Program-made: the position numbers and the translations under genes
Shown here: piece by piece, positions 42,545 to 51,181 of the stretch
Numbering within the stretch: position 1 is the stretch's first letter
How the letters are laid out: every line of letters begins with the position of its first letter
Assembly: GCA_965214435.1 (NCBI GenBank)
Contig: OZ243960.1
Location: forward strand, 2,790,001 to 2,854,000
Direction of reading: 5' to 3'
DNA from: Rubrobacter_A sp965214435
GTDB lineage: Bacteria; Actinomycetota; Rubrobacteria; Rubrobacterales; Rubrobacteraceae
DNA: 64,000 nucleotides
Notes under the pieces: model-generated
Database searches by the model: none
What the model was told of the DNA's origin: nothing
The model's input: the letters and a program-made list of their open reading frames with translations, nothing else

Positions 42545-44403
42545 TCGCTTTCCTTTTCTGAGGCGCTTGCAGCAGCCGTCGTACGTGCCGGATCATCCGG
42601 GGGAACATTGAAGTAACCGAGGGTGAATGACATCACCTTCTGAAAGGCGGGCGCCGCGACCACCTCGCCCCACATTGACTTCTCTGGCTCGTCGACGGCT
42701 ATGAGGGTAACAAATTCTGGGTCCTTGGCGGGCGCAAAACCGACAAAAGAGGTCACATATTTTCTGCCGTAGGCGCCGGTCTTGGGGTCCACCTTCTGGG
42801 TGGTACCGGTCTTGCCAGCCACCGTATAACCGGGTATCTGAGCCTCGGTGCCCGTTCCTTCCTCGACCGCGCTCTGGAGCATCTCGCTTACCGCGGCCGA
42901 AGTACCGGCGCTTAACACCCGTTCTCCCGGCCCGTCTAACGACGCTTCTTGCGCGACGTAGGGCGTCGTTTCTAACCCGCCATTGGCGAGCATCGTATAT
43001 CCGGCGGCGAGTTGCAGCGGGGACACCGTCAACCCCTGACCGATCGGGATATTTCCGATAGAAGATCCACTCCACTCTCTGTAAGCGGGTACGGTGCCGG
43101 CGCTCTCGCCCGAGAGGTCAATACCCGTGGCCTGACCGAAACCAAACCGCTCTATGTAAGAACTCAAACGTCTGCCGCCCAGGCCCTGGGCTATCTTTAC
43201 AGTCCCGACGTTACTCGACTCACCGAGGATCTCTGCAGCAGTCATTGTTTTAGTTTTATGATTCAAAGAATCGTTGATCTCCCGGTCCGCGACTTTTATA
43301 GAATCCGGTACGGTAAACTCGTCGTCTTTTTGTAGTGTGCCTTCTTCAATGGCCGCCGCCATGGTAAAAGCTTTAAAAGTAGATCCCGGCTCGTAAGGGT
43401 CTGTAACGACCCGGTTGCGCTGTAGTTCCGGGGAGACCTCTCTGAAGCGGTTGTTATCGAACCCCGGTACATTAGCGAGCGCGACCACCGCCCCGTTATC
43501 CCGGCCGCCGACCTTCATTACCACACCCACGGCACTTTTAGCGTCGTACTCCTCGACCGCACCCTCCAGGGAGGTTTCTAGCTCCTGCTGGACGGCGCCG
43601 TCCACGGTGAGCGTTACGTTCTGCCCTTTCGCGAGCTGTTCGGTGTAGCGGGATTCTATTCCGCCGAAAGCTTCCGAGTAATCTCCAAGGTAACCTACAA
43701 GCTGGCTCGCCAGAGGACCGTCCGGATAGCGGCGCTGGGAGTCCGGGTTTACAGAAATCCCGGCCAGGTTGAGCGCCCGCACTTCGTCGGCCACCGCCGG
43801 TTTCAGGTCTTTGGCGACGACGCTGTAACCGTTAGGTTTGTCACCAGGACCGCCTCGGGTCAGAGAAGCCTGTATCTCAGTAGCGTCAAGCCCGGTAGAA
43901 GGTCCCACCACCCCGGCGAGTTTCCGGGCGGTTTCCGCGGGGTCTTGTATCAGGTAGGGGGTCGCTACCACCTGAGAGGTCGAGAGGGTCGTAGCGAGGG
44001 GTCGGCCGTCCGCGCTCAGGATGGAGCCGCGCAGCGTGGCGGAGGCGACTTTCTCCGTGGGAGGTTCGGCCGCCAGCGCCGCCAAGTTACCGTCGGCGAT
44101 GCTCAAGTAGAAAGCCCGCACCCCGAGAAGCAGACCGAGCAGCGCGAGCCCCGCGGCGACCACCTGTAATCTCCACTGTTTAGCTTCCGGACGGCTAGTG
44201 GCGGCTCCCTGATGGTGTCCGGCCCGGCGCGCCGGACGCCGGCCCTGCCCGGAGATAGAGCGCACCGGCGCATCACGGCCTCTCGAAGCCCGGCGGGCGG
44301 CCGTACTCCGGACGTTGTTGCGGCGGGCCGCGTGTCCGGCCCGACCTTTAGAGCCGGACCGTCCGTTATCTGAACTTTTACCTCTCCGCTCTCCCCGGTT
44401 CAC
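42541..44403 (-). CDS. ftsI: Penicillin-binding protein FtsI (septal transpeptidase)
   Basis: 620 residues. A long basic cytoplasmic tail of about 78 residues, one membrane helix (79-100), a pedestal domain beginning LRGSILSADGRPLATT, and a transpeptidase domain with Ser341 in STFK (341-344), SSN (396-398) and KTGT (531-534): a full active site. Cross-links septal peptidoglycan with FtsW. Tail much longer than usual and rich in Arg/Gly/Ser. Overlaps ftsL by 26 bases. Confidence 0.94.
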   Translation of the reverse strand: MNRGERRGKSSDNGRSGSKGRAGHAARRNNVRSTAARRASRGRDAPVRSISGQGRRPARRAGHHQGAATSRPEAKQWRLQVVAAGLALLGLLLGVRAFYLSIADGNLAALAAEPPTEKVASATLRGSILSADGRPLATTLSTSQVVATPYLIQDPAETARKLAGVVGPSTGLDATEIQASLTRGGPGDKPNGYSVVAKDLKPAVADEVRALNLAGISVNPDSQRRYPDGPLASQLVGYLGDYSEAFGGIESRYTEQLAKGQNVTLTVDGAVQQELETSLEGAVEEYDAKSAVGVVMKVGGRDNGAVVALANVPGFDNNRFREVSPELQRNRVVTDPYEPGSTFKAFTMAAAIEEGTLQKDDEFTVPDSIKVADREINDSLNHKTKTMTAAEILGESSNVGTVKIAQGLGGRRLSSYIERFGFGQATGIDLSGESAGTVPAYREWSGSSIGNIPIGQGLTVSPLQLAAGYTMLANGGLETTPYVAQEASLDGPGERVLSAGTSAAVSEMLQSAVEEGTGTEAQIPGYTVAGKTGTTQKVDPKTGAYGRKYVTSFVGFAPAKDPEFVTLIAVDEPEKSMWGEVVAAPAFQKVMSFTLGYFNVPPDDPARTTAAASASEKESE

Positions 44404-44794
44404 TCTTACTATCCTCCCCGTTATTACTACCGTAGACTTTCAGCGCCGCGCCGCCGGGATCCCGCATCCCGCGTTCCTCGGTGGCTAGAGTCCGGATCCT
44501 GCCGGGCGCCGAAAGCTCTGCGAGGCGCACTTCGAGGTTCTCCCGCTCGACCTCGGCCCGGTCCCGGCGCTCTTCTAGAGTCGTAACCTGCTGACCGAGG
44601 TTAGCTGCCGTCGCGTGCGTGTAGACGCTCCCCAGCATCAACAGCACGGGCACCACGACCAACATAAGAAAAGCCCTTCTCCGCCGGGCCGCGGACTTCG
44701 GAGACCGGCGTACCAGTGGCCGGTGTGCCGGCCTCTGACGCGGTTGAGGCTCCGGGTAGTAGCTCTCCCGGCGTCTTCTCTGCGGAGCGGCCAC
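44378..44794 (-). CDS. ftsL: Cell division protein FtsL-like
   Basis: 138 residues: Arg/Pro-rich cytoplasmic tail, one membrane helix at about 41-57, then a coiled coil (LGQQVTTLEERRDRAEVE, RENLEVRLAELSAPGRI) and the terminal RIRTLATEERGMRDP segment typical of FtsL/septum-formation initiator proteins. Assignment rests on topology and position between rsmH and ftsI, since sequence is poorly conserved. GTG start overlapping the rsmH stop. Confidence 0.85.
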   Translation of the reverse strand: MAAPQRRRRESYYPEPQPRQRPAHRPLVRRSPKSAARRRRAFLMLVVVPVLLMLGSVYTHATAANLGQQVTTLEERRDRAEVERENLEVRLAELSAPGRIRTLATEERGMRDPGGAALKVYGSNNGEDSKSEPGRAER

Positions 44795-45744
44795 TACCGG
44801 TCTTCCGCCGGGTCATCGAGAGGCTCGGACGTGCGGACGGCAACCCGGAGCCGGGCCGAAGCGCTCCGCGGATTCGCTTCTACCTCATCTTCCGTCGGAC
44901 GCCGGACCGCTCCCTTGCCGAAGATCGGCCGCGCCCCGCACACGCAGACCGGGAGCTCCGGCGGGCACACGCAGCGCCCCGTCCGGTCCGCGATAAAGCG
45001 CTTCACGATCCTATCCTCCCCGGACTGAAACGTGATCACGACCAGCCGCCCACCGGGGACGAGTAGCCTTTCGGAAGCCCCCAGCGCCCGCTCCAGACCG
45101 CCGAGCTCGTCATTTACCCGGACCCGCACGGCCTGGAAGACCCTCTTTGCCGGGTTGCCGCCGCGCTCGACCCACCCCACGGCGGCCCTCACGGCCTCCG
45201 TCAGGTCTTTGGTGGTCACGAGCGGCCGGCGGCGCAAGACCTCCCGCGTCACCCGCCGGGCCTCGCCGCGAGGAACGTCTCCGTAAAGCGTCAGCACCCG
45301 GGCGAGCTCTCCCGGCTCTACAGCGTTCAGAAACTCCGCCGCCGACACGCCGGTCTCCGGGTCCATCCTCATATCCAGCGGCCCCTCCCGCACGTAGCTA
45401 AAACCGCGTTCAGGGTCGTCTATCTGGTAGCTTGAGAGGCCGAGGTCGAACAGTATGGCGTCTACCCGCGTCCCCCTCTCGACCATGTCCCACAACACCG
45501 TGTCGTAAGCGCCGCTTATAAAAGAGAACCGCGGGTCCTCCTGTAAGACCTCAGCGCGCGCGGCGGCTTCGGGGTCCCGGTCTATACCAACGACTTTTCC
45601 ACCGGCTCCCAGCAGATTCAGAACCCGTCGGGTATGACCCCCGGAACCGAAGGTAGCGTCGACGACGGCCGCCTCCCGGCTGTCCTCTAAAGCCAGTGAC
45701 GCTACCGCCTCTTCGAGCAATACCGGTGTGTGGCGGTCAACCAT
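44794..45744 (-). CDS. rsmH: 16S rRNA (cytosine1402-N4)-methyltransferase
   Basis: 316 residues from ATG 45744 (MVDRHTPVLLEEA), which overlaps the mraZ stop. SAM motif VVDATFGSGGHTRRVLNLL, VVGIDRDPEAAARAE, DAILFDLGLSSYQIDDPERGF, PLDMRMDPETGVSAAEFLN and the C-terminal RRPTEDEVEANPRSASARLR. A helical insert domain spans about residues 110-210. Methylates 16S rRNA near the decoding centre. Confidence 0.95.
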   Translation of the reverse strand: MVDRHTPVLLEEAVASLALEDSREAAVVDATFGSGGHTRRVLNLLGAGGKVVGIDRDPEAAARAEVLQEDPRFSFISGAYDTVLWDMVERGTRVDAILFDLGLSSYQIDDPERGFSYVREGPLDMRMDPETGVSAAEFLNAVEPGELARVLTLYGDVPRGEARRVTREVLRRRPLVTTKDLTEAVRAAVGWVERGGNPAKRVFQAVRVRVNDELGGLERALGASERLLVPGGRLVVITFQSGEDRIVKRFIADRTGRCVCPPELPVCVCGARPIFGKGAVRRPTEDEVEANPRSASARLRVAVRTSEPLDDPAEDR

Positions 45745-46184
45745 CAAGCGTTAAACTCCCTACCGGCGAACTCTTCGATGATATCGGCGAACGAGTCATC
45801 GGCACCGCTCAGGTACTGTTCCCACTCCCCGGTATCCCAGATCTCCATTCTGTCGTCCACGCCGGCTATCGTCACGTCCCGCGACAAGCCCGCGTACTGC
45901 GCCAGCTTCGGAGGGATCAAAACCCGCCCCTGCCGGTCCAGCGTAGCCTCAAAAGCCATCGAGAAGAACATCCGCGAGAGCTGCCGCCCCTTGGCCGAGA
46001 GATCCGCATTCGCCTTTATATTGGCCTTGAACGCCGCCCACTCCTCCGGCGGAAACGCAAACAAGCACCTGTCAACTCCCTTGGTAACGACGATACCACC
46101 ATCAAAATAGGGTCTGAGCCGGGAGGGGAGGGTGAGACGACCTTTCTCGTCCAGAGTGTGCTCGTACTCTCCTAAAAGAGCCAG
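45744..46184 (-). CDS. mraZ: Transcriptional regulator MraZ, probable CTG start
   Basis: 146 residues if started at CTG 46184, eight bases after GGGAGG. The two AbrB-like repeats are both present: HTLDEKGRLTLPSRLRPYF near the N-terminus and ATLDRQGRVLIPPKLAQYAG in the second half, with DRCLFAFPPEEW between. The first canonical codon in frame (TTG 46064) would delete the first repeat, and an in-frame TAA lies at 46200-46202, so translation must begin in between, where only CTG has a ribosome site. First gene of the division operon, which it usually represses. Confidence 0.88.
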   Translation of the reverse strand: MALLGEYEHTLDEKGRLTLPSRLRPYFDGGIVVTKGVDRCLFAFPPEEWAAFKANIKANADLSAKGRQLSRMFFSMAFEATLDRQGRVLIPPKLAQYAGLSRDVTIAGVDDRMEIWDTGEWEQYLSGADDSFADIIEEFAGREFNA

Positions 46185-46567
46185 GGTCTCTACCTCCCAT
46201 TACACTCCATTTCGACCCACAACTGACGAAAGTTTTGCATACGGCGCTTAAAAGCGCAATCGCGACCAGCCCTCTAGCCTTCCTGGCCCTGAATGTAGCT
46301 GTTTAGCCGGTTTTTACCCTCCCCCCAAGGGTTATGGAGTCCCTCTCTAAATATATAGCAAGGAGAAACTCGGTCGCCCGGAACCGTTAGCCGTTGGTCC
46401 ATTCTTTAAACTACATATAGACCCTGAATTAATTTTAGCTACTACATGTTGAGTTATTATGATATTAGCGGTGTGAGGGGCGGGATTCCCGGGTATTTTT
46501 GGTGATTAGAGGTTTTTGAGCGCCCCTTTTGCGGGGGTTACCAGGGGCTTTGGGTAAGGATTAGTAG
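46185..46567. other. Leader/promoter region of the division operon
   Basis: About 380 bases without a gene between the tRNA genes and mraZ. Bases 46405-46480 are strikingly AT-rich for this genome. TATATATTT on the minus strand (near 46350) and TATATG near 46416 could be -10 boxes for mraZ. The repeated TGGGN boxes that MraZ binds in other bacteria were not found. Confidence 0.4.
46513..46541 (-). terminator. Weak hairpin downstream of the tRNA genes
   Basis: CCCC (46523-46526) pairs with GGGG (46533-46536) on either side of a short loop, followed on the minus strand by CGCTCAAAAACC. Possibly ends the tRNA transcript, but it lacks a U run. Confidence 0.25.
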
Positions 46568-46641
46568 TGGGCCCACCAGGACTCGAACCTGGGACCGTCC
46601 GATTATGAGTCGGATGCTCTAACCTACTGAGCTATGGGCCC
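46568..46641 (-). tRNA. tRNA with CAT anticodon (Met elongator, or Ile2)
   Basis: 74 bases. Acceptor stem GGGCCCA/TGGGCCC, D arm with AGCTCAGTAGGTTAGAGC, anticodon stem TCCGA/TCGGA with loop CTCATAA (anticodon CAT) and T arm with GGTTCGAGTCC. No CCA encoded. It is not the initiator, because the first acceptor pair G-C is formed. Whether it is Met or the lysidine-modified Ile2 species cannot be settled by eye. Confidence 0.92.
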
Positions 46642-46663
46642 GGAAATCTCGGCTAGTACCGAG

Positions 46664-46735
<72 letters not shown>

Positions 46736-46774
46736 ATGGTTGCCGAGAGAGTATAAGGTCTACGCTCTCCGGCT

Positions 46775-48589
46775 TCAAGACCACAGGGTAGGTACAGTTC
46801 GCAGGGCGCTTTTCAGGGTTTTTATCTCCGCTAGAAGACGTTCTTTGTAGTCCTGATCTCGGGTCTCTTTCTTGGCCCGCTCGCGGCGGAGGATGCGGAG
46901 ACGGATCCAGGCTTCCCGAACTGATGCGGCTGAAGGATAGAGCTTCTCTCCCTCGACCGCGAGGGCGCTGAACTCATCCATTAGAGGACGAGCCCGTTCG
47001 TCAGCGAGAGCCGCGTCAAGACCATCGGAGGGATGGTCCCGGAGCACGGCAAAGACCTCGGCCTGGACTTCGTCGACGAAGTCGTCGGGACGGAGAAAAA
47101 GAGGCTCGGTGAGCGGCGGTACTGAGAGCCCATCCCGCAACAACCCGGAGGTGAGGTCCGGCCGGGCCACCACGCAGGCGAGTACCTGACGGCCAGCGTG
47201 CTCCAGTGGGTCGGACGGGGCACCGCGGGAACCGCGAGTCCTGCCGGGACCGTCGCCGGGGCGTTCACCATTCGAGGTTTGAGGAGTATCTTGTTCTTCT
47301 CGACGGAGCAACCGGCGCAATTCCTGGGGGCTTACGGCGAGAGCCTCGCTAACCAGACGCACGGCTTCCCGGTAGACGATCGGGTCCTTTATCTCCTGCA
47401 TCAGGTTTTTTATCTCCGGTACGGCACGCGAGCGGGCGGCGGCACTCGCACCCCGGTTGCGGTCCACGATGCGCCGGATACTATATTCGAGTATGGGCAC
47501 AGCGCCCGACAGCAGGTCCGTAAACTCCTCCGGGCGGTGCTCCAGCAACCAGTCTGCCGGGTCTTCGGAGAGACGCATCACGAACAGGTCTACCTTGAGA
47601 TCTACGGCGGTGCTCGTGGCGCGCTCTATAGCTTTCTCACCGGCCGCGTCGGGGTCGAAGAGAACGTGGATCCGATCCGCCTCCCGGCTGAGACTTTTTA
47701 TGTGCCCCGGCGTCAGCGCCGTCCCGAGCGTCGCGACCGCGTTCTTTATGCCAGACTGGTAAAGCATTAGCACGTCGGTGTAGCCTTCGACGATAAGGGC
47801 CGCACCCTCCCGGCGCATCGAGTCGGCGACCTGCGGAAAGCCATAGAGTAATTCCCGCTTGCTAAAGAGGTCCGTCTCCGGAGAGTTAAGGTATTTCGGC
47901 TGCTCGTCACCCAGAGAGCGGGCGCCGAAACCAATGATCCTTCCGCGCCGGTCGGATATAGGAAACGTTATGCGGCCGGCAAACCGGTCCCCTCCTCTCG
48001 ACAGCAGGCCCGCCGCCTCAAACACCTCCCGACTAAAGCCCAGCCCGGCCCGCCGGGCAGCTTCGATAAACCCTGATGACCCCCGCGGCGGCGCGTAGCC
48101 CAGACGGAACTCTTCTATAGTGGACTGCGAGATCCGGCGTCCTTCCAGATACTCTCTGGCCTGTTCGGCCCGGGGGGATTTGAGCAGGTATTTGTGGTAG
48201 TAGACAGCAGCGGCGGCCAGGGCTTTGTAAGCTTCCCGGCGGCGCTGGTTACGCTTTCTGGCCGCGTCCGACTCTTCCCGGGAGCGTCCCTCAAACTCCA
48301 ACTCTATACCGGTCCGTTCGGCGATGTAGGTCACGGATTCGACGAATGAGAGGTTCTTAATGTCGCTCACGAGCTTTATAGCGTCTCCGCCTTTTCCGCA
48401 GCCGAAGCAGTAATAGAAACCTTTGTCGGGGGTAACGCTGAAAGAGGGGGTCTTCTCGGAGTGGTCCGGGTAGGGGCAGAGGCCACCATAGCGGGTCCCC
48501 TGCCGGCGAAGGGCGGTAAACTCGGAGGCAACCTCCACGATGTTCGCCGTCTCCCGGACAGCTTCTATGCTCTGTGGCGAGATTCTCAA
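46775..48589 (-). CDS. dnaG: DNA primase
   Basis: 604 residues. N-terminal CHC2 zinc finger with Cys38, His43, Cys61 and Cys64 (CPYPDH and YYCFGCGKGGD), RNA-polymerase core with ARxxGLGFS and FAGRITFPISDRRGRIIGFG, and Toprim metal site in LIVEGYTDVLM and VLFDPDAAGEKA. The C-terminal third has the helicase-binding region, less conserved, and ends in a Lys/Arg/Glu coiled stretch. TTG start at 48589; GGAGGG lies 13 bases upstream, so another start is possible. TATAGAAT on the minus strand about 50 bases upstream may be its -10. Confidence 0.93.
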   Translation of the reverse strand: MRISPQSIEAVRETANIVEVASEFTALRRQGTRYGGLCPYPDHSEKTPSFSVTPDKGFYYCFGCGKGGDAIKLVSDIKNLSFVESVTYIAERTGIELEFEGRSREESDAARKRNQRRREAYKALAAAAVYYHKYLLKSPRAEQAREYLEGRRISQSTIEEFRLGYAPPRGSSGFIEAARRAGLGFSREVFEAAGLLSRGGDRFAGRITFPISDRRGRIIGFGARSLGDEQPKYLNSPETDLFSKRELLYGFPQVADSMRREGAALIVEGYTDVLMLYQSGIKNAVATLGTALTPGHIKSLSREADRIHVLFDPDAAGEKAIERATSTAVDLKVDLFVMRLSEDPADWLLEHRPEEFTDLLSGAVPILEYSIRRIVDRNRGASAAARSRAVPEIKNLMQEIKDPIVYREAVRLVSEALAVSPQELRRLLRREEQDTPQTSNGERPGDGPGRTRGSRGAPSDPLEHAGRQVLACVVARPDLTSGLLRDGLSVPPLTEPLFLRPDDFVDEVQAEVFAVLRDHPSDGLDAALADERARPLMDEFSALAVEGEKLYPSAASVREAWIRLRILRRERAKKETRDQDYKERLLAEIKTLKSALRTVPTLWS

Positions 48590-48729
48590 GCGCTAACTCA
48601 AACCCTCCTCATGGTTTTTCTATTCTATAAAAGTTCCTGGTCTTGCTGCACTTATACTCCCCGGTCTCCGTAAGAAGCAGTTTAGTTTATACAGAGCAGT
48701 CTTGATGCACGGGTACGGCTCCTGGTTCA

Positions 48730-49689
48730 TTAGCTGGAGGTGATGTCACCTCGGGAGGAGAAAAGCCGCTCGTAAGTTGTCAGGGCGTAGCGGTCGGTCA
48801 TACCGGCCACGAAGTCCACGGTCTCGGTTACGGGGTCCGGGTCGCTTTTTGCGCGTTCTTCCGAATGCTCCAGGTAGTAATCAAATAGCGAGATGATCAC
48901 GGCCTCAGCCTTGTGCTCTTCCCGGGAGCGGGGGTTGTGGTAGACGTTCTTGAATAGCCAGTTCCGGAGCTCCATGAGCACCTCGTGAATGTCTCCGGAA
49001 AGGGAAATCTCGCCGCTCCTCCACGAGGTCGAGATCATATCCCGTACTAACGTGTCAATTCTATGACTCATTTTTTTCCCAAGCACTTCAAGCGGCTTTT
49101 CCGGCAGGTCTTCCCAAGAGATGATACCGGCCCTCAGAGCGTCGTCGACGTCGTGGTTTACGTAGGCTATCCTGTCGGCGACCCGGACGATCTCGGCTTC
49201 CCGCGTCGCCGGATAACCTGTCCCCCGGTGGTTGAGGATGCCGTCGCGGACCTCTTGCGTAAGGTTCAGCCCTTCTCCGCTCCTCTCCAGCACGTCCACT
49301 ACCCGCAGGGAGTGTTCGTTGTGCCGGAAGCCGCGTCCGAGGGGTTGTAGACGGCTGTTCATAGCTTCCTCGCCGGTATGCCCGAACGGGGTATGGCCGA
49401 GGTCGTGGCCGAGTGCTATGACTTCTACGAGGTCCTCGTTTAGCTCCAGGGCGCGGGCGATGGTCCGGGCGACCTGCATCATCTCCAGGGTATGAGTGAG
49501 CCGGGTGCGGAAGTGGTCGCCGTCAGGCGATATAAAGACCTGGGTTTTGTGCATCAGACGGCGAAAAGCCTTGGCGTGGATGATCCGGTCCCGGTCGCGC
49601 TGGAACGGGTTGCGGACGCCGTCCGGTGGCTCGGGCTTCTCGCGGCCGGCGCTCTCCCGGCAGGCCCAGCCCACCAATCCTTCTCTCAA
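48730..49689 (-). CDS. dgt: Deoxyguanosinetriphosphate triphosphohydrolase-like protein
   Basis: 319 residues, HD-domain dNTPase. RNPFQRDRDRIIHAKAFRRL starts the conserved region, followed by RTRLTHTLEM and the metal pair in VIALGHDLGHTPFGHTGEEAM, with HNEHSLRVV and IVRVADRIAYVNHDVDDAL. Shorter than the E. coli enzyme, typical of the Gram-positive type. Hydrolyses dNTPs to nucleosides and triphosphate. TTG start overlapping the recO stop by 4 bases. Confidence 0.9.
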   Translation of the reverse strand: MREGLVGWACRESAGREKPEPPDGVRNPFQRDRDRIIHAKAFRRLMHKTQVFISPDGDHFRTRLTHTLEMMQVARTIARALELNEDLVEVIALGHDLGHTPFGHTGEEAMNSRLQPLGRGFRHNEHSLRVVDVLERSGEGLNLTQEVRDGILNHRGTGYPATREAEIVRVADRIAYVNHDVDDALRAGIISWEDLPEKPLEVLGKKMSHRIDTLVRDMISTSWRSGEISLSGDIHEVLMELRNWLFKNVYHNPRSREEHKAEAVIISLFDYYLEHSEERAKSDPDPVTETVDFVAGMTDRYALTTYERLFSSRGDITSS

Positions 49690-50450
49690 GCCGGACGCCG
49701 CACCGGAGGAGTCGGGAGGCTGGACATACCCGCAGCCGGAGCGTGGGCTGTGACGTGCGCCCGGACTACCCGGCGGACGCTCTCCTGCAACCGCTCTTTG
49801 ACGGCGGCCCGCTTTAAGGGTTCCCGCACGAGACGCCGCAGAGCCTCAACGGTACCCGGCGGCACCGGAAAGGAGTAGGCCGCGGGTATGTCCTCTTCCC
49901 GGCAACCGGCGCACAGCATTCCGCCGAGGTCGGGAGCGAAACCCAGCGGCTCTCCGGTATCGTCGAGCGCGGGAACGCCGCACGCCGCGCAGGCGTCAAG
50001 CTGTGGCGCATACCCGGCTAAAATCGACAACTTCAGTCCAAAGGCCGGCTCGACCGCTTCGAGTCCCGGGCCGTGCTCTTCCAGGGCGTCCAGGCCGTGG
50101 TAGAGCAAGTTAAACACCCGCCGGTCCGGTTCGTCGCCTCCGGATAACATTCGGACGTCTCTCGCCAGGCCACCGGCTACCTCCAGGCGTCCGAGGTCCT
50201 CCCGCACGCCGTGGAAGCTGCGGAGCACTTCGGCCTGGGTGATGGTGTCGAGGCTGCGGCCCCGGTAGGCCAGAAACTCTACGCACGAGAGCGGTTCCAG
50301 CCGTCCGCCGAAACGAGACCTGGTGCGCCGGATGCCCTTTGCGATCCCGGAGACCAGACCAGCATCCGGGGTGTACAGGTCGAGGATCCGGTCGGCCTCA
50401 CCGTACCGGATCGAGCGCAGCACTATACCTCTACTCTTGTAAACCGCCAT
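49686..50450 (-). CDS. recO: DNA repair protein RecO
   Basis: 254 residues. N-terminal OB fold YKSRGIVLRSIRYGEADRI, then GIAKGIRRTRSRFGGRLEPL. The C-terminal helical domain holds a zinc-type Cys set (CAACGVPAL and MLCAGC). Mediates RecA loading on SSB-coated DNA. It overlaps deoC by 20 bases. The tail after residue 230 is Pro/Ala-rich. Confidence 0.92.
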   Translation of the reverse strand: MAVYKSRGIVLRSIRYGEADRILDLYTPDAGLVSGIAKGIRRTRSRFGGRLEPLSCVEFLAYRGRSLDTITQAEVLRSFHGVREDLGRLEVAGGLARDVRMLSGGDEPDRRVFNLLYHGLDALEEHGPGLEAVEPAFGLKLSILAGYAPQLDACAACGVPALDDTGEPLGFAPDLGGMLCAGCREEDIPAAYSFPVPPGTVEALRRLVREPLKRAAVKERLQESVRRVVRAHVTAHAPAAGMSSLPTPPVRRPA

Positions 50451-51138
50451 TCTCAGCTTCTTTCATTACGGCTCCGCTGCTACTCATCCCGAGCCGCGAA
50501 GCCCCGGCGTTTAACAGGTCCACGGCGTCCTGCAGCGTGCGGATACCGCCCGAAGCCTTGACCGCCAGTCTCTCCGGAGCCTCCTGCCTCAGCAGCGCAA
50601 CATCTTTGAGCGTTGCTCCTCCGGGACCGAAACCGGTCGAGGTCTTTACGAAGTCGGCCCCGCTCGCGGCTACCATCTGGGTCGCGAGACGTTTCATGTT
50701 ATCCGGCAGGTACGCCGCCTCGATAATGATTTTAACCACCACGTCGTTCAGGCCGTTATTCATGGCTACGGCGCTGACCTCCTGGTTGAGGCTCGCAAGC
50801 TCCTCAGCCACGTAGGAAAACTCGCCGGAGAGAAACTTCGATATGTTCATAACGATATCCAGCTCGACGGCCCCGCCGGCGACCGCGTCCCGGATGGCTA
50901 GTCCCTTGACGGCGGTCGTATCCGCCCCGAAGGGAAAGGAGATCACGGTCGCGACCTTGACGTCTACACCCCGCAGCAGCCGCGCCGCCAGCCGGACGTA
51001 ACACGGCGGTATGCACACCGCCGCAAAGTGGTGGTGTGCCGCCTCCTCGCAGAGCCGCCGGATGTCCTCCTCCCGGGTATCCGGCTTTAGGAGCGTATGA
51101 TCCACCATCTTTGCAAACTCGCGCACCCTCATCGCCAC
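50431..51138 (-). CDS. deoC: Deoxyribose-phosphate aldolase
   Basis: 235 residues, class I aldolase TIM barrel. Start MVDHTLLKPDTREEDIRRLC, VATVISFPFGADTTAVKG, ELDIVMNISKFLSGEF, the Schiff-base lysine in GADFVKTSTGFGPGGATL, and VKASGGIRTLQDAVDLLNAGASRLG at the phosphate site. Splits deoxyribose-5-phosphate into glyceraldehyde-3-phosphate and acetaldehyde in nucleoside salvage, fitting cdd close by. Confidence 0.94.
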   Translation of the reverse strand: MAMRVREFAKMVDHTLLKPDTREEDIRRLCEEAAHHHFAAVCIPPCYVRLAARLLRGVDVKVATVISFPFGADTTAVKGLAIRDAVAGGAVELDIVMNISKFLSGEFSYVAEELASLNQEVSAVAMNNGLNDVVVKIIIEAAYLPDNMKRLATQMVAASGADFVKTSTGFGPGGATLKDVALLRQEAPERLAVKASGGIRTLQDAVDLLNAGASRLGMSSSGAVMKEAENGGLQE

Positions 51139-51181
51139 GACACCCTCCTCCCCAGAGACTCAGAAACACTGACGTCCGGTA

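Noticed and set aside
46185..46400. MraZ-binding repeat boxes upstream of mraZ
   Set aside because: No spaced TGGGN triplet pattern was found on the minus strand.
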